64,000 bases of DNA. Origin: Tamarix chinensis. Taxonomy: Eukaryota; Streptophyta; Magnoliopsida; Caryophyllales; Tamaricaceae. The position numbers and the translations under genes were made by a program. The notes beneath the pieces are model-generated. The model was given only the letters and a program-made list of their open reading frames with translations. It was not told where the DNA came from and ran no database searches. The stretch spans positions 32,157,262 to 32,221,261 of the forward strand of contig CM060175.1 of assembly GCA_030549775.1 (NCBI GenBank), in the 5' to 3' direction. Below, piece after piece: positions 1-13,370 of the stretch (its first letter is position 1; every line of letters starts with the position of its first letter).

Positions 1-2162
1 CAATCAACTTCTACTTTAAGTAGTTAGTGTCTTATTTTCTAAGGTCATATGATCGTACAATATCCAAGTATCACATCCACATACTCATTCCATCTTAACT
101 ATATTTACCCTCCATCCATGTGGTGGGATTTTCATTAGTGCTTAACCAATATTAATTAGTCCATCATGATATTCCATCTTAGGCCAAGAATCCAGAAAAT
201 ATTACTCTTTTTGAAGCCATACCATACTTATTCAAGTTTTTCCACTAAAGCCTTGCCAAGCACTTATTAAGAATTCCATCAATTATGATCCATTAATCCA
301 TCCATTAGGTTCTGACAAACAATTCAATGAATTTAAGCAGAGAGAAACCAATATGACTACCAACCAATAAATTGCTTGGTTTTAGCCCACCACTCGATTG
401 TTTTAAGGACCAATATATCAGTTTGGCCTAACTATACGATCAATTTACTCTCAAACATTTTCATGCAAATTACAATCTAAAATCTTACAACATCCAAACC
501 AAAACATTTCATAGCAAAATACTAATACTTAATATGCTCATAAAATGAATCATGCTTCACATTCAAACAAATCAACCCTATTTTCTCTAAAATATTTCCT
601 TTTCTCATAATTCTTAATTAATTTAACATGCATCAATTAGAAGTCAAAATCTCATGCAAGTTTATAAAATTAACATCTTGTAGGGTACAACACATCACAT
701 GCTTATTCAGGCCACACTTTAAAAGCAAAAATGACTTACTTGATGCTTAGCAAAGTTTCCCGCTAAAAGGAAAAAAATCAAGGGGAAGATTTCAACTTCT
801 AAAACCTTTAAAAACAAATTAAAACTTAGAAATCATTGAATAAATTTTACAAATTAAAAAATTGAATTAGAAAAGAAAAAAAAAAACTTACCAAACCTAA
901 GAGAAAAACATATAATGATTCAACTAAAAATAACTCAACTTCCTCTTAAATCTGACAAGAGGGAGGTAAAGAAAGGATCAGAAGAGTGAAAGGAATTTGA
1001 ATATAAGATCATAGTGGAGAGGGTTGAGATATTTCAAAAGCTGAAAGAAAAGTGAAAAGAAGGGATGATTAGGGTTATTTATATCCAACAAATTAGTTAA
1101 GCAATGAGTAAGGATATGCAATAGATTAAAAATCCAAAATTTTCCATTCAAATTGGTTTGAATGAGTAGATTTATCAAGAATAGGTTGAATTATATCTTA
1201 GAGTTCAAATGATGATTTCCTAGAGAATACATATAAGATCTAACTTGGGTCTTGCTATTATAAAAGTATAGAATAACCAAAAGGATGAGAATGAAATGAG
1301 GGACGATATAAGGGATTAAAGTTTATTATTGGTAACTCATTGAATCAATACTTACAAGAACCACTTAAGGTATTTAACTCTTAAGAAAAAAATTGAAAGA
1401 TTTTTCAACTAATTTTCAAACTAAACCACAAGAGAAATAAGAGATCTCTTGGTTCTTTGAGAGAAAATGAGTAGCCATGGTAAGTTTTTTTTTTGTCATT
1501 TTATGTTATCCTTATCACTTATCAAAGAAGTGTATGATTAAAGGTTGCAACATAACCAACTAATACATATGATTAGAACCTAAATAAGGAAGAAAATTCA
1601 AGCTAATTTCCAACAAATATATTTCAGTTATAGGGAGGATGTTTAAGCTAAATTTTGAGTCCTTTAACCTCTAACATCCCATGTTCTAATATATAAAAAC
1701 CATACTAAATAAAATTAAGGAGACAAAGAACCATTTTAACCTTTTAAGTAACAAAAGGAAGTAATGAATATCTTCTATTATTCCTTAGTCTTCCCTAAAT
1801 GTATAATTTTTTTCCAAGTACTGAGAGTGAATTATTATCCAAATGAAATAGACTTTTGGTTGAATTGTGTGGCTTCCAAGGGGGGTTGATAGGGCTATAT
1901 TTTTTTGGCTTTTTATGGTTAAAATAATATGCGAAACAAGGTTTTAAATGGAAAAAATCTTGCAAAAAATGTCACTTTAGGTGCTTCTCTTTTGATTGGG
2001 TTTTAGATGAGAAGGAGAAACATTTAAATGACTTATATGTCTTTCATGGCTTGTATTTCTAGGTTTCGGTAGACAATTAATTTTTCCTAATCAGCATGGT
2101 TATATGGTTCTCAAACTTGGAAAAATTAATGGCTAGGTTGTTATCATCAATTGGTGATGCTC
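1..2162 (-). repeat. Decayed 3' end and LTR-like sequence of gypsy element E1
   Basis: No convincing gene is present. The stretch lies downstream, on the minus strand, of the integrase remnant at 2163-2638, so it should hold the 3' untranslated end and 3' LTR of that element. Parts of about 870-1080 (a CCAAACCTAAG word, then AAAGAAAAGTG and AGGGATGATTAGGG) resemble the right LTR of the same element at about 13540-13760 in order and spacing. I could not place clean TG...CA ends, so the LTR assignment is inference. The A+T-rich rest shows nothing else I can support. Confidence 0.35.
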
Positions 2163-2638
2163 CTACATCATCCTCTCCCTCTTGAAAGGCAACCTTATTT
2201 TCTTCAAATGATTCATCATGAATATAAGTATATCTCCTACATTAAACGTGTTCACTATATCACCCATATTCTTAGGTACGTCTAGCTTATAAGAATTTCC
2301 ACCAATCTTCTTAATAAATTTGTATAGACCATCACTTCTATGCACTAGTTTGTTCTTTTTTTAAAAGGAAATTGTTATTTCCTAAGGAGAAGCTAAAATA
2401 GATATCCTATCTCATACAAGTATTGTTTCCAATACTTGTTTACCCTATTCCTGTTCATTTAATCCACCCTCTCAATTTTAACCTCACTTTTTCATGAAGT
2501 TTTTTCATTGCTTTATCCCTTTCTTATGCTTCAAAGTTGGTGTGGGATTTAATGGGAAGAGGTAAGAGATCAATGGGAGTAGTTAAGTTCACCCTATATA
2601 CTACTTCAAAAGGTGAGCATCCTATAGAACAAGTTAGT
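2163..2638 (-). pseudogene. Ty3/gypsy integrase C-terminal remnant (E1)
   Basis: On the minus strand this reads as the C-terminal part of a gypsy integrase. An SPFEVVY block near 2600 is followed by a PIDLLPLP-like stretch. The beta-barrel region follows at 2345-2163, with SDGLYKFIKKIGGNSYKLDV and NTFNVGDI, matching the usual GPF...YKLDLP...TFNVADL pattern. Several stops and frame changes interrupt it. It joins the integrase core that ends at 5304 on the other side of the solo LTR at 2644-5303: the upstream part ends in an EFAYN-like block and this part resumes just before SPFEVVY. No function is expected. Confidence 0.8.
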
Positions 2639-2643
2639 GATCT

Positions 2644-5303
2644 TGTGACAACAAAAAATTTTTAACTAGAAAGTTTTATTTCTAAGACAACGTGGAAGCA
2701 TTTGAAAAATAAAATTGAGGAATGTTACCACTACATCAACTATAAAAGATGTGTGATCATCAACTAACCCATGTTTGATGCAAGGCAAAATAGAACAAGG
2801 AACAAAGATGCATGCTCATGACATTAACATGGAAATATAAGATAATAAGAGCTAGAACAATATTATAGATAGAATAAGAGTGATAGATTTACAAAACCAA
2901 ATATAGGAAATCAAACTAAGAGTTTAAATAACCAGAAATATAAAAACTTCCCAACATAGTGGGAAAAATAATTTTAACCAATTAGCCTAACTCTTAGGCA
3001 TAATTATAAGCCTCCAAACCCAAGCAATGACCCACATCATCACCCCCAACATAATCTAACTGCGAGTTGTATCCCTACAAATCATCCTTTGCTCCCTATA
3101 CTAGAAGTCGGATTATCACAGTGAGCACACAATTTTAGTATCAGTATAGTGAAGTACTAATAAAACATGCTACCTAAAACATGGTAAGGCTCATGCAACA
3201 CATTGAAGGCACATAATAATATAGTGATATCATAATGGTATAACTCAACATTTAATCTCAAGTAGTAGGATAATAATACATGATTGCATGGAAATCATGG
3301 AAGTATAGACATAAAATAAATACGTGAAATCCATACAATATAAACCATATTATAATTTCTTCTTTAGTGACCACACAAATTCCGATTAATAAGATAGTTT
3401 GTTTAACCACACCAAGTTCTCCACCATGAACAAATGTCATGGTAGCACAATTAATCACAATGGGATATCACACCCATCACATAAGGTTAGGATACATTGA
3501 AGAAGCTTTCTTTTAGGATACCACACCCATCATACATCAAGTGTACCTTCCACAAACCAAAATATCACACCAACCACCCGTGGCCGAAGTACACCAAGAG
3601 GGCTTATATTGGGATACCTCACCCACCACACCTTAATTATCTCCACCGCGAGGGCTAAAAAGTTTAGATACCACACCCTCCTAAGCGATGGACAATACGA
3701 AGTGCCAAGGTTCTTATATTATGATACCTCACCCCTTGAGTTGGAAATTGATGCCATGTAAGTCTACCATAATATAACCCTATACCTCAAATATATGTGC
3801 ATACCCCTTACCAACTACAACTCAGTAAAGAAGGAAATAGGTACTGAGTGAAGAAATATAACCAAGGGTGACCCACTTACTTTCAAAAGCTACCCCAAGA
3901 GCCATAGAAAAAGTCTCAAAAAAAATATTAATTATATTTTGTAGTGATATCACAAATAACAATAAATTCCACATATAAGGAAATTAGGTGCCTCCAAGTG
4001 ATAATACCAAACACAATTAAATTCTATTATTTAACCAAACTGGGTGTTTCCAAGTGATAACACTAAATAAATCACAAGAAATTAAAGCCACCAATTGGGT
4101 GTTTCCACGTTCTAACACCAACACATCGAAAGATAAGAATGCCTAGAACTCCAATATACCACAAACCTTATTTATGTTAAAGATAAGAATGCCTTCCTTT
4201 AAAGTAATTCTTCTAGCAAAAAACTACCTCATGATGGCTTAACTAGCACAACCTTGATTCCTAATTGAATCAAAGTTTAAAACATTAAAATTATCTTTAA
4301 AAACTTCATTAAAAATTAAAGAGAAATTAGAATAAGAAGAAGAACACAAAACATAACCTTTTTTTTCTCAAAAATAAGGTGTCAAGGAAAGGGATAAAAT
4401 CTTCAAAAGTTCTTAACCTTAATTATTCCTTTCTTAAAGAAAGTAGGAGAGAACTAAAACTATGATTATAAAAAGAGAAAGGAATATAATTCTTACACCA
4501 AGAAGGGAGAAATTTATAAAAAAGCCTTTTTTTTTCTCAATAGAGAGTAGAAGAGGGAAAATGAAAGGATGCTTAAAACTTGGGGAAATTTTCTACAAAG
4601 AAAATGGAGAAGAGAGCAAGAAAAACAAGTGAGGAATGAGAATGGATCATAAATGAAATGCATAGAGGCAAGGGAGGGTTAACATTCACAAGATAGAGGG
4701 GGAATGTGGCTCATGAGGTTGAGTGTAGGAAACTAAGAAGTGAGGGTTGTCTTGATAGACTGGTGAGTGGAGTGTAGTAAAAAATGAGCGTAGAAGTAGG
4801 TTAGCAAGTTAGTAGATGGTGCATAAAGTTAATTTCATAGCCACTAGCTACTAGAAAAGAAAAGGAGAGGTGAGGAAGAAGAGAAAAGGTGAATATTGCC
4901 TCAAAAGTGCCTTCTGCATAAAATTTGGCTAATTAATGTTATGTAATGATCTAAATAATGTGAAAATAATCCTAAAGTACCCAAACATGCTTATTAGCAT
5001 ATTTGGACTCTAATTAGAAGTTTTCACAATCATTAAAGAGAAATTCGAATCAAATTCTAAATGGATCTAAAATCATAGGATAACCAGTTGATGGAATTGG
5101 GCAAACCAATCAACTAGTTTATCGAGAACAAGAATTTCAATTCCTCAGCACATCAGTTGATCGCTTATATAAACCTTTCAATCAATATGCTTGAAATTCA
5201 CATTTTTTTAGCATTTCAAACCCATTTCAAAACCAAAACTAATTTATTTTATATCAATATAATTTTAAATATATTTTGAAGGATTTTGGAATGGGGTATT
5301 ACA
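2644..5303 (-). mobile_element. Solo LTR (2.66 kb) inside E1 integrase
   Basis: The segment starts TGTGACAACA and ends GGGGTATTACA, the TG...CA form of an LTR, and it separates two parts of one integrase reading frame. The flanks are GATCT (2639-2643) and GATTG (5304-5308), an imperfect target duplication. Inside are low-copy direct repeats near 3980-4120 (GGGTGTTTCCA with CAAGTGATAACAC) and a purine-rich zone at 4540-4900. That order and the end sequence match the E1 LTR at 13371-14500 and the family-A LTRs, which suggests minus orientation. There is no internal coding region, so this is most simply a solo LTR. The left boundary is less certain than the right. Confidence 0.6.
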
Positions 5304-7052
5304 GATTGGTTGTAAGAAAACTCGGCATGTGAATGTTTGGTGTCCCAATCCTTTAAGGATTTGTGAACCATTCTTTTGAGGAGCATTATAAGGGTTCTAT
5401 TAATTACCTTGGTTTCGCCATCAATTTTTGGATGCTAGGCGGTACTGAATAGAAGTTTGGTGCTAACCAACCTTTACAAGGTATTCTAGAAGTAGCTAAG
5501 GAGCTTGGTATCCCTGTTTGAGATGATGGAATTAAGAATACCATGTAGCCTAAATAATCCTTGAAGAATAGATTAGCTATGTAAGAGGCATCATCAGTTT
5601 TATAACATGCAATGAAATGAGCCATATTAGAAAACTGATCCACCACCACTGTTATAGATCATTTTGCCTTTGTGTCTTAGGCAGTGCTACAATGAAGTCC
5701 ATACTCACATGATCCCATGATTGGTGTGGCATCGATAAGGGAGTGTAAATTCCCTGGTGGAAGTGACTCTTGGAAATTTTTACAAGTGACACATCTATCT
5801 ATTACAATTTCCTCATATCCCACAAGTTTGAGCCAATAAAAATGCTCATTAATTACATCCATGGTCTTGTTAATGTTGAAGGGTCTAGCTAGTCCTCCTC
5901 CATACACTTCCCTTACAAGTTATTCTCTAATAGAACATTTTTTTTTCTTGAAGAGGAACCCATGTTGAATGGAAAATGACCCCTTATTCTTTTCTTGATT
6001 ATTGAAGTAGCTTCATAAGTCTTCAACTTACATTATAGAGCTCTCTAATACTCCCAAACCCTAATACTATAGTCTCTAACAAAGAGAACATATAATATCT
6101 CCTATGGAGTGCATCCACTACTACATTTGTTTTTCTACTTTTGTGTTTGGCCGCAAAGGAAAATTTTTGTAAAAATATATCCATCTTAAATGCCTTAGAT
6201 TAAGACTGTGTTGGCATTTAATGTAAATCAATGATTTATGATCTCTGTGTAGCATAAATTGTTGTGGTCTCAAGTAGTGTGACCAATGATCTAAGGATCT
6301 CACCAAATCATATAACTCTTTGTCATATATTCTATAATTTATCCTAGAGCCATTGAGATTTTCAATAAAGATGGAAATTTCTTTCCTTCATGTAGCAAGA
6401 CAACTCTAATTCCCACTCCACTAGCAAACCTCAACCTTAAATATTTTATTAAAGTTAGGTAATGTTAGGATTGGTGCCTCACTTAATTTTCCTTTGATCA
6501 CCTCAAAGACATCATGGACCACCTTAGTCCACTTGAACTCACCCTTCTTTATGCATTTGGTTATTGGTGCCAATAAGCTACTTAATCCCCTAATGAACCT
6601 CATGTAAAAAAAAGTTAGACCATGAAAATATCTCACTTGTGTCGGTCTTGTAGGCATGTGTCATGTCTAAATTACCTCCACCATGGACTCATCCATGGTT
6701 ATTCCATCTTTAAACACCACAAAACCTATAAATATAAACCTAGATACAAAGAACTCATACTTCCCTAGTTTAGCATACAACTTGTGACCTCTAAGTGCTA
6801 GAAATACAAGTTTGAAATGCTTTATATGTTCTTCCTCACTAGGTTTATATATATAGATATCATCAAAGTAAACTACAACAAATTTGCTAATGAATGAACT
6901 AATTACCTCATTCATAAGTCTCATGAAGATACTAGGAGCATTTAACAAACCAAAAGGTATAACCATCCACTCATACAATCCTCCATTGGATTAAAATGTA
7001 GTTTTCCTCTCATCACTATCTTTCATTATTACTTGGTAGTAGTCACTCCTTA
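5304..7052 (-). pseudogene. Ty3/gypsy pol remnant: RT C-half, RNase H, integrase (E1)
   Basis: Reading leftward on the minus strand from 7052, the order is as follows. The RT continues with a [15 protein letters not shown] block and the catalytic [10 protein letters not shown] motif (6978-6667). The RT thumb and RNase H start follow (6657-6421, FHGLTFFYMRFIR and KLSEAPILTLPNF). RNase H follows (6306-6121, HRDHKSLIYIK). The integrase zinc-binding region has CVTC (5907-5677), and the integrase core has [18 protein letters not shown] (5649-5404), then a VINRTL-like block up to 5304. Stops and frame changes break it into at least five pieces. The RT begins on the far side of the LTR insertion at 7053-11113. 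Dead copy of a plant Ty3/gypsy pol. Confidence 0.88.
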
Positions 7053-7950
7053 TGAAATGCCACAAAAATATTTATTTTAAGAATTATAACTAAATAAGAA
7101 TTTATTAGGGAATTAATTTTATTAATTTTTTAATTTGAATGGGAAAGATTTATTTAGGGAAATTTATTAAAGACTTTATAATTATTTTTATAAAGGAAAA
7201 TTTGGTATTTTTGCTAATTGAAAAGGAATTTAGGAAAAGTCTTTTAAAAACCCTAAATTAGCATAAAAAGGAAATTTATTATTATTTTATTTAAATATTT
7301 TTATTTTAAATACCTAAAATATTCTAATTAATTAATTTAAACCCAAACCACTTAAATTTTCCTTTTTCTTTTCTTCCTTCATTTTCTTTCTTTTTCTTTC
7401 TTTTCTTCTTATTCTTTTCTCCTCTCGCCGATCGGGCCTACGACGCGGCCCGATCCTTCTTCTTTTCCTTCCTTTTCTGACAGCCCAAACAACCCATTCC
7501 TTCCTTCTTTATGCGGTGGCCAAGATGCCGCATATCGTGGCCTTTCTCTTTGAAATGCTGTGTTCCATTAAATCATTATAACCGCAGCTGACCGACCCAG
7601 TTTCTTCCCCTTTTTCTTTTCTCTCTTTTTCCCCTTGACCGCCCTATTCACCTTCTTCTTCTTCCTCCTTCCTCCAGCATCGATGACCTACATCTTCAAA
7701 GGCCAAAAATGGTGCCACCAACCACGCGTAAGTTGACCGACCGTTTTCCCTCTCTTTCTCTCCCCCTTAACGCATATTCCAGCATGCACTTCCCCATTTC
7801 CCTTTTCGCCCCCATGATCTCCCTATTTTCCCTCGCGAAGGTTGGGCACAATTTGAAATCGTATTGACCAATCAACTCTATGTTTACCCTAATGTTTCAC
7901 CAGCATTGACCCCCTGCCAACCTCCAGGACTCGATCCTCCCCTCTAACAC

Positions 7951-7958
7951 TATAAATA
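7951..7958 (+). promoter_or_regulatory. TATA box of family-A LTR copy A1
   Basis: TATAAATA follows a CT-rich U3-like stretch and precedes a leader-like sequence. It lies about 0.9 kb from the LTR start, which leaves about 3 kb for R plus U5. It supports plus orientation of this copy. Prediction from motif and context only. Confidence 0.45.
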
Positions 7959-8629
7959 CCCCTTTTGTAGTATGGTTTTGAGATTTTTTCCCCGAAACTC
8001 TAAGTGCAAACTTGTGCACCACTGTGACTTCAAACTCACCATTCGCCGCCATTAGCCAACCTCATTGTCACCTCTGCCTCCCAAATTCTTCCCTACATCA
8101 CACTCTAGCTAACTAAGCTCTCCATCTCCTTCTATTATCTTCACATGAGCCACCATAGCTATGCGAATTTTCCTATCCATCTCGCAAAATAATTTTACCC
8201 CTCAACCTTCAAGCCACCATCTGCCACTTCTACTGCCTTCTACACCACCCAAAAACATCTACTAATTCTCCTCCACCAAACCATAACCTTCTTTCCCCTT
8301 TTCTCCTTCTCCTTCCCTCTTTTTCTTCACTTTTCCCATTCGGTCACCATATTTGCTACCGTGCTTCATTGCCCCTCACCGCGCCACCACCCTCACTTTA
8401 CTCCTCTCAGCCTAGGCTACCACCAGCATCTCAACCTCCACCCTTAATCTCCACCCTTTCTTCTCAAACCTTAACTTTTCCCCCTTTTACCCTCTTTTCC
8501 GGCCACCGCTGCCACCACCGTGCACCACCGCCGGTGCCACCCATCTCTGCCGACTCAAGGTGAAACCTTAGACCCTCTCATCCCTTCTTTTCTATTTATT
8601 GAAATTTATTATGTTTTCATTCTAATTTC

Positions 8630-9122
8630 CAATATTTATTCGATAATAATAATTATTATTATCATTAATATTATAATTTTTATTAGATGTAATATTATTG
8701 ATAAATTTTTTTGGCAGGGTTTAGATTATTCTTGAGTTAATTATATTGTTAGTTTTAAATTTTAGGAATTTATTTGAATTATTATAAGTTTATTACCATT
8801 TTTAATATTATTATTAATATTGTTATTATTAGTATACTTATTTTATTATTAATGTCAATTATTTTAGGAGGGTCGAGGCCTTAATTTTTAATTAAGGTTT
8901 GCACCTTTTTATTTTTATTACTATTATTAATATTATTATCATTATTTTTTTTATTTTTAATATCATTATAAGTAATATATATTATTAATATTATTGAATA
9001 GTACTTTCATTTTTACAGGTAGGGTCGAAAACCTCACCTTATAATTTTAGGCTTATATTATTACTATTATTATTGTTTCTATTAATAATATTATTATTAC
9101 TAGTATTTTGTTATTATTCAAA

Positions 9123-9157
<35 letters not shown>

Positions 9158-9350
9158 GTTATTATTATTATTATCTTTAGTAGCCTTATTTTTTGTGAAG
9201 GGTAGAAACCTTTATATCACCTTTTCATAATTACATTAGTATTATTATTAGTATTTTTAGTAGTATTTTGTATAGTTAATTTTAGTATAGTATTATTTTA
9301 ATTAAAAATCAAGTATTATGATAAGTTATTAAGTAATGGTATTTTTAGGA
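8630..9350 (+). repeat. TTA/ATT-rich low-complexity block with (ATT)n at 9121-9175
   Basis: Hundreds of bases are dominated by TTATTATTA and ATTAATATT words, with a nearly pure ATT run around 9121-9175. It is interspersed with non-repetitive GTCGAGGCC- or GGTCGAAAACC-like patches. It occupies the place in copy A1 where A2, A3 and A4 carry the AAATTACC array. No coding potential. Confidence 0.85.
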
Positions 9351-9703
9351 GGGAACTTAATTCTAGTATTTTCCCCATAATACGTGAGCCCAATCAAAGC
9401 CCTCAAGTGGTATAGAAGCGTACTCCAAGACCGATGGCATTTTAGGTGAAGGGTGCTAAGGCCATTTGTATAATATATGATTTATATGCCATTCATGCCA
9501 TGTGATATGATTTATTGTGTATTTTATGTGTATATTGTATAATTATTATGAATGCAGCATAATATGGAAGTTGAGGTGTGTTTTGTGTAAATAATTGTGG
9601 CATGAGAATTATGTGTATGAGTGTGTTATTATTATGGTATTATGTGGCCCTAATATATGCATGATAGGGTTGTAAAATAATGAAGAGGAGTGTAACAATA
9701 TAG

Positions 9704-9983
9704 TGTTAGGGTTTTGCATGGTGGTATTAGGGTTGCATGGTGGTATTAGGGTTTTGCATGGTGGTATTAATGTTGCAGGGTGATATTAGGGTTTGCATGG
9801 TGGTATTAATGTTGCATGGTTGTATTAGGGTTGCATGGTGATATTAGGGTTTGCATGGTGGTATTAATGGTTGCATGGTGGTATTAATGGTTGCATGGTG
9901 GTATTAGGGTTTGCATAGTGGAGCTAGGGTTTTGCATGGGAGTAGGGTTTACGTGGAGCTAGGGTTTGCATGGGGGTTAGGGT
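9704..9983 (+). repeat. Minisatellite, unit about TTGCATGGTGGTATTAGGGT
   Basis: About 13 imperfect tandem copies of a 17-21-bp unit occur, each carrying GCATGGTGGTATTA followed by GGGTT or ATG. The junction between units often creates TTAGGGTT, resembling the plant telomere repeat TTTAGGG, but the unit is not telomeric. It lies inside family-A LTR copy A1. No comparable array was seen in the other family-A copies. Confidence 0.9.
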
Positions 9984-11113
9984 ATGTCATGATTAACAAT
10001 TTTGGGAGTGGTTAACCCGAGTTGAAAAGTAAGCATGATAGGAGGCAAACATGCATGTATTAGTATGGATTTCCAAATAAGATACTTTAAATATTAATTA
10101 CGTAAAGTGGAATGTGTTGAGCCGGGCCCAGACCGGTCCACCAGCATAGAATAGTGGTAGGGTATGTTACCCTTGCGACCACTCCACTAGCTATAATTGT
10201 GGGGGATCTCGAGCTCAACAAACCAAACCCTATAGTTTTTAAGACATAAAAGACACTATTACTTACAGTGGAATACCGTATAAGAAGGGGCCAGACCGAT
10301 CCACCAGCTAAAATAGTGGCAGGGTATGTTACCCTCGTGACTGATCCACCGGCTAAAATAGTGGGGTTCCCATACTCATGTGTATTTGATAAAGAAAATG
10401 GTGTGAATCGATTTTAGATAAAAGAGTTATTTAATAATTAATCTAGAATAAGTGGGCCTTTACGTGTGGGCTTGATCATTTATAAGTTGTATAATTTTAT
10501 TCATGACCTTATGTAATATATGTGTGGGTTTGAAAGTGTAAGTTGAGTATTGTTTTACATGATTCTATATGCTTATGTGTTGGCCATAGTGCTCAGTTAC
10601 CTTACTCAGTACGTAGCATATTAATCACCTATTTCATGGGTGCTGCTCATTCCCATGAGCAAAAGACCCATCTGACTTCCTGCAGGTAGGAGATGTTTAT
10701 TTTGATGCAATTGATGTATATGGGACATCAGGTGGGGCTGAGTGATGATTGGGCTGGATCGGTTCCTGGAGTGACGTGGCTAGTTTCCATTTGAGATTAT
10801 TATTCCTATTTTCTTTAATTATGATTAACACTTCAAAAATAATTTTATTATTGTAGTTATCTCTTTTCCCTGAAAAAGTAACTCTCATATTTTGGATTGT
10901 GTAAAGACTTATATGTACTCTGATTTCCGTATTTATGAATTTAGGTTTTTTTATTAATGTATGTGTAGTTTTCTTAGCCTTAGCACTTGGTACTGGGATG
11001 GTAGGAGTAAACCAGTCTGGTATTAAGTGTGGCGGTAGCATCATTGGAATTTACGGTTTTAATTTATAAGTCTTGTATTATAAAAAATGTGTGTAAAATT
11101 TGGGGGTGTTACA

Positions 11114-13356
11114 CCTTGGGCTTATTTTGGGAAAAAAAACATGCACCATAAAAATAATTAAGAATATCATCAAGTCTAGGCATAGATACCTATACTTGAT
11201 GGTAATGTTGTTGATTTCTCTACTATTAACACACATTCTCATATTGCCATATTTCTTTTTCACAAACAAGGAAGGCACGACACAAGGGTTGAGTGACTCC
11301 CTTATTAAACCTTTGGACAACAACTCGTCCACTTTCCTTTTCCACTCTAAGGCTTCTTTAGGATTATACCTATAAGCCACCATATTAGGGAGTATAACAC
11401 CAAGTATAAAGGTTATTTCGTGCTCTATACCTCTAATAGGGGTAATACATAGGGTAGGTCATTAGGGAATAAATTTTCAAACTCTTCTAATAATGAACTA
11501 AACCACGGTTCATGAAAAACATCCCCTTATTATCTTCTAACAACAACAACAAGCAGCATACTTTTCCTTTTATTAATGACGTATCTAGACAATTTTCACC
11601 TATGAGTAAAGAATTTTTAGAATTCATGTTAACATGAATTGGCTAAGTAGCTAAAGACACGAGGAAAATTTTCTTGTCGGCAAACTTCAAGTAATAGGTG
11701 TTCCTCCTTCCATCATACAAGACACTTCTAACAAATTGACAACTCTTCACCAATAGTGAATGAGAAGCATCCATTAGAACTACATCACCTAGCACTTCAT
11801 CTTGATAGGTCTTCACAATGGAGAATGGACCTTCACTATCTTTTTCACCTCCACCCTATTATCATCATTAAGCTATTGTATCTTATATGATTTGTTGTGT
11901 TTTGTATGTGGAACACAAAGATTCTCTACTATGGTGCAAGATGTAACATCAACACACCTTCCTCAATCTACAAGAAGAGAACATATTTTTCCATGTATGG
12001 TACATTTGGGTTGGAAAATTTTCTCTTGTTGTAAATCCTCCCATTTGGCCTCCTTAGTATGCAACACCCTCATAATAATCAAAAGCTCCCCATATCTGGT
12101 GGTGCAAACTCTTCTTCACCATCTAAGGCCATGTATATCTCCTCTTCTTCACTATCTTCCTCTCGGTTGGCCTCCTCCAAATCCACCATGGTCATTGCTC
12201 ATTTTTTAGGGCACTCATTTTTATCGTGTCCTAATCCTTGACACTTAAAACACTTAAAACACCTAAAACACTTAAGCTTACTTTAAACCACCACTCCCTT
12301 GCTCCTCACATATTTTGTTAAAGGTGTGGATGGGTGGAAGAACCTACCTTGATATTCTAGCACCATTGTTTGGACCTCCATACCTCAAAGTCCTCTTCTT
12401 TTGTGTGTGTATTTTTGTATCTTGGTGGCTATATGAAAAGGCTCAACTAAGATATAGTATCTATGCATATCCACTTTCCTAGCAATGTCTTTTCTAAGAC
12501 CTACATGAAAATGAGACATAGTATACTTTCTAGCCCATCCAAACAAGCCTCATGGAGAATTTTTTGAACTCTTTAATATATTATTCTACACTTATTGACC
12601 CTTGTTTCAAAGAGGACATTATGTTTTACCAGTCTTCAGTAAAAGGAGGAAGGAATTTCTCATTCATCAACTTCCTCATTTTCATCCAAGACTTAATCCT
12701 TAATTTTTCCTTTTTAATCCTCTTATGAACTTTACTCTCCCACCATAAAGAAGCATGTCCTTTGAACTTAAGAACCACCACAGTAAAGGCTTTGGAGTCA
12801 GTATAACCCTTAGACTCAAACAACAAACAACCTATTATACCTCAACTCCTATTCTATAAAATCTTTAGGATTGTGGTTTCTTTCAAATTCTTGATCCTCG
12901 GCTCTAACATCATGAAAGTGATCTTTTTTTCATTTTTTTATTCTTCATTATGGGTTCCAAATAGGACTCACTTGAGGAAGAGTCTTCGACTCCTTCACTT
13001 TCCTCAACTTCTAAGAATCCATTTGGTTCTTAAGTTGGGGATTTATTCTAAGATGATTTCAGTTTGTATTTGGAGTTAGAGTTTCCAAGATATAAAGTAA
13101 TCTTCTTATATAATTTTAAAAAGGCTCAATATCTCTATCTCTTGTTAAGTTGTATGCTTATTCAAGGCTCAACCCTTTTAGTAATGGTTGGTATCCCATT
13201 AAAGATTAAAAGTTTAAAATAAGAGAAGAAGAATAAATTATGGAGGAGAAAAATGGGTTAGGTTTTGAGTGGGGATAGGCTAGAAATTTCATGAGTGTGT
13301 TTGGATTAGACAAGCTTTATGAGAATATAAAGATAAGACATAAATTGAAACAACCT
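11114..13356 (-). pseudogene. Ty3/gypsy gag, protease and RT N-terminal remnant (E1)
   Basis: Leftward on the minus strand: a gag capsid-like segment at 12826-12626 has KFKGHASLWWESK and a MNEKFLPP block. A zinc knuckle at 12252-12211 fits CX2CX4HX4C exactly (CFKCQGLGHDKNEC). A decayed protease and linker region follows at about 12200-11500. The N-terminal RT lies at 11383-11114 (ELLSKGLIRES, then KKYGNMRMCVNSREIN, then a FSKID-like block at the LTR junction). Many stops and frame changes occur. The RT continues at 7052 on the other side of copy A1. It sits directly inside the primer binding site and right LTR, so it is the 5' half of E1. Confidence 0.85.
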
Positions 13357-13370
13357 AAGCTTTGATACCA
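13357..13370 (-). promoter_or_regulatory. Primer binding site of E1 (initiator-Met tRNA type)
   Basis: On the minus strand the sequence directly after the LTR is TGGTATCAAAGCTT, close to TGGTATCAGAGC, which pairs with the 3' end of plant initiator tRNA-Met. It abuts the LTR end at 13371 without a spacer. This fixes the minus orientation of E1. Confidence 0.75.

Larger units (their letters stand above)
7053..11113 (+). mobile_element. Family-A giant solo LTR, copy A1 (4.06 kb)
   Basis: A1 begins TGAAATGCCAC, a decayed form of TGTAATACCCC, and ends GGGGGTGTTACA. The flanks are CCTTA (7048-7052) and CCTTG (11114-11118), a 4-of-5 target duplication. Removing the segment joins RT residues from both sides in one frame, which confirms the boundaries. 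Family-A landmarks are in reverse order relative to A2-A4: CT-rich at 7340-8300, then a low-complexity block, then CCACTATT-type repeats in complement at 10120-10380, then ACCAGTCTGGTA near 11010. Hence it is plus-oriented. A TATAAATA box at 7951 agrees. In place of the AAATTACC array of other copies it carries TTA-rich sequence and a minisatellite. The proline-rich ORFs over 8369-8735 are low-complexity artefacts. Confidence 0.85.

Noticed and set aside
8369..8735. Proline- and histidine-rich ORFs
   Set aside because: CT-rich LTR A1 sequence followed by a TTA-rich block; no motif.
9704..9983. Interstitial telomere repeat
   Set aside because: TTAGGG occurs only once per 17-21-bp unit and in a fixed other context; not tandem TTTAGGG.
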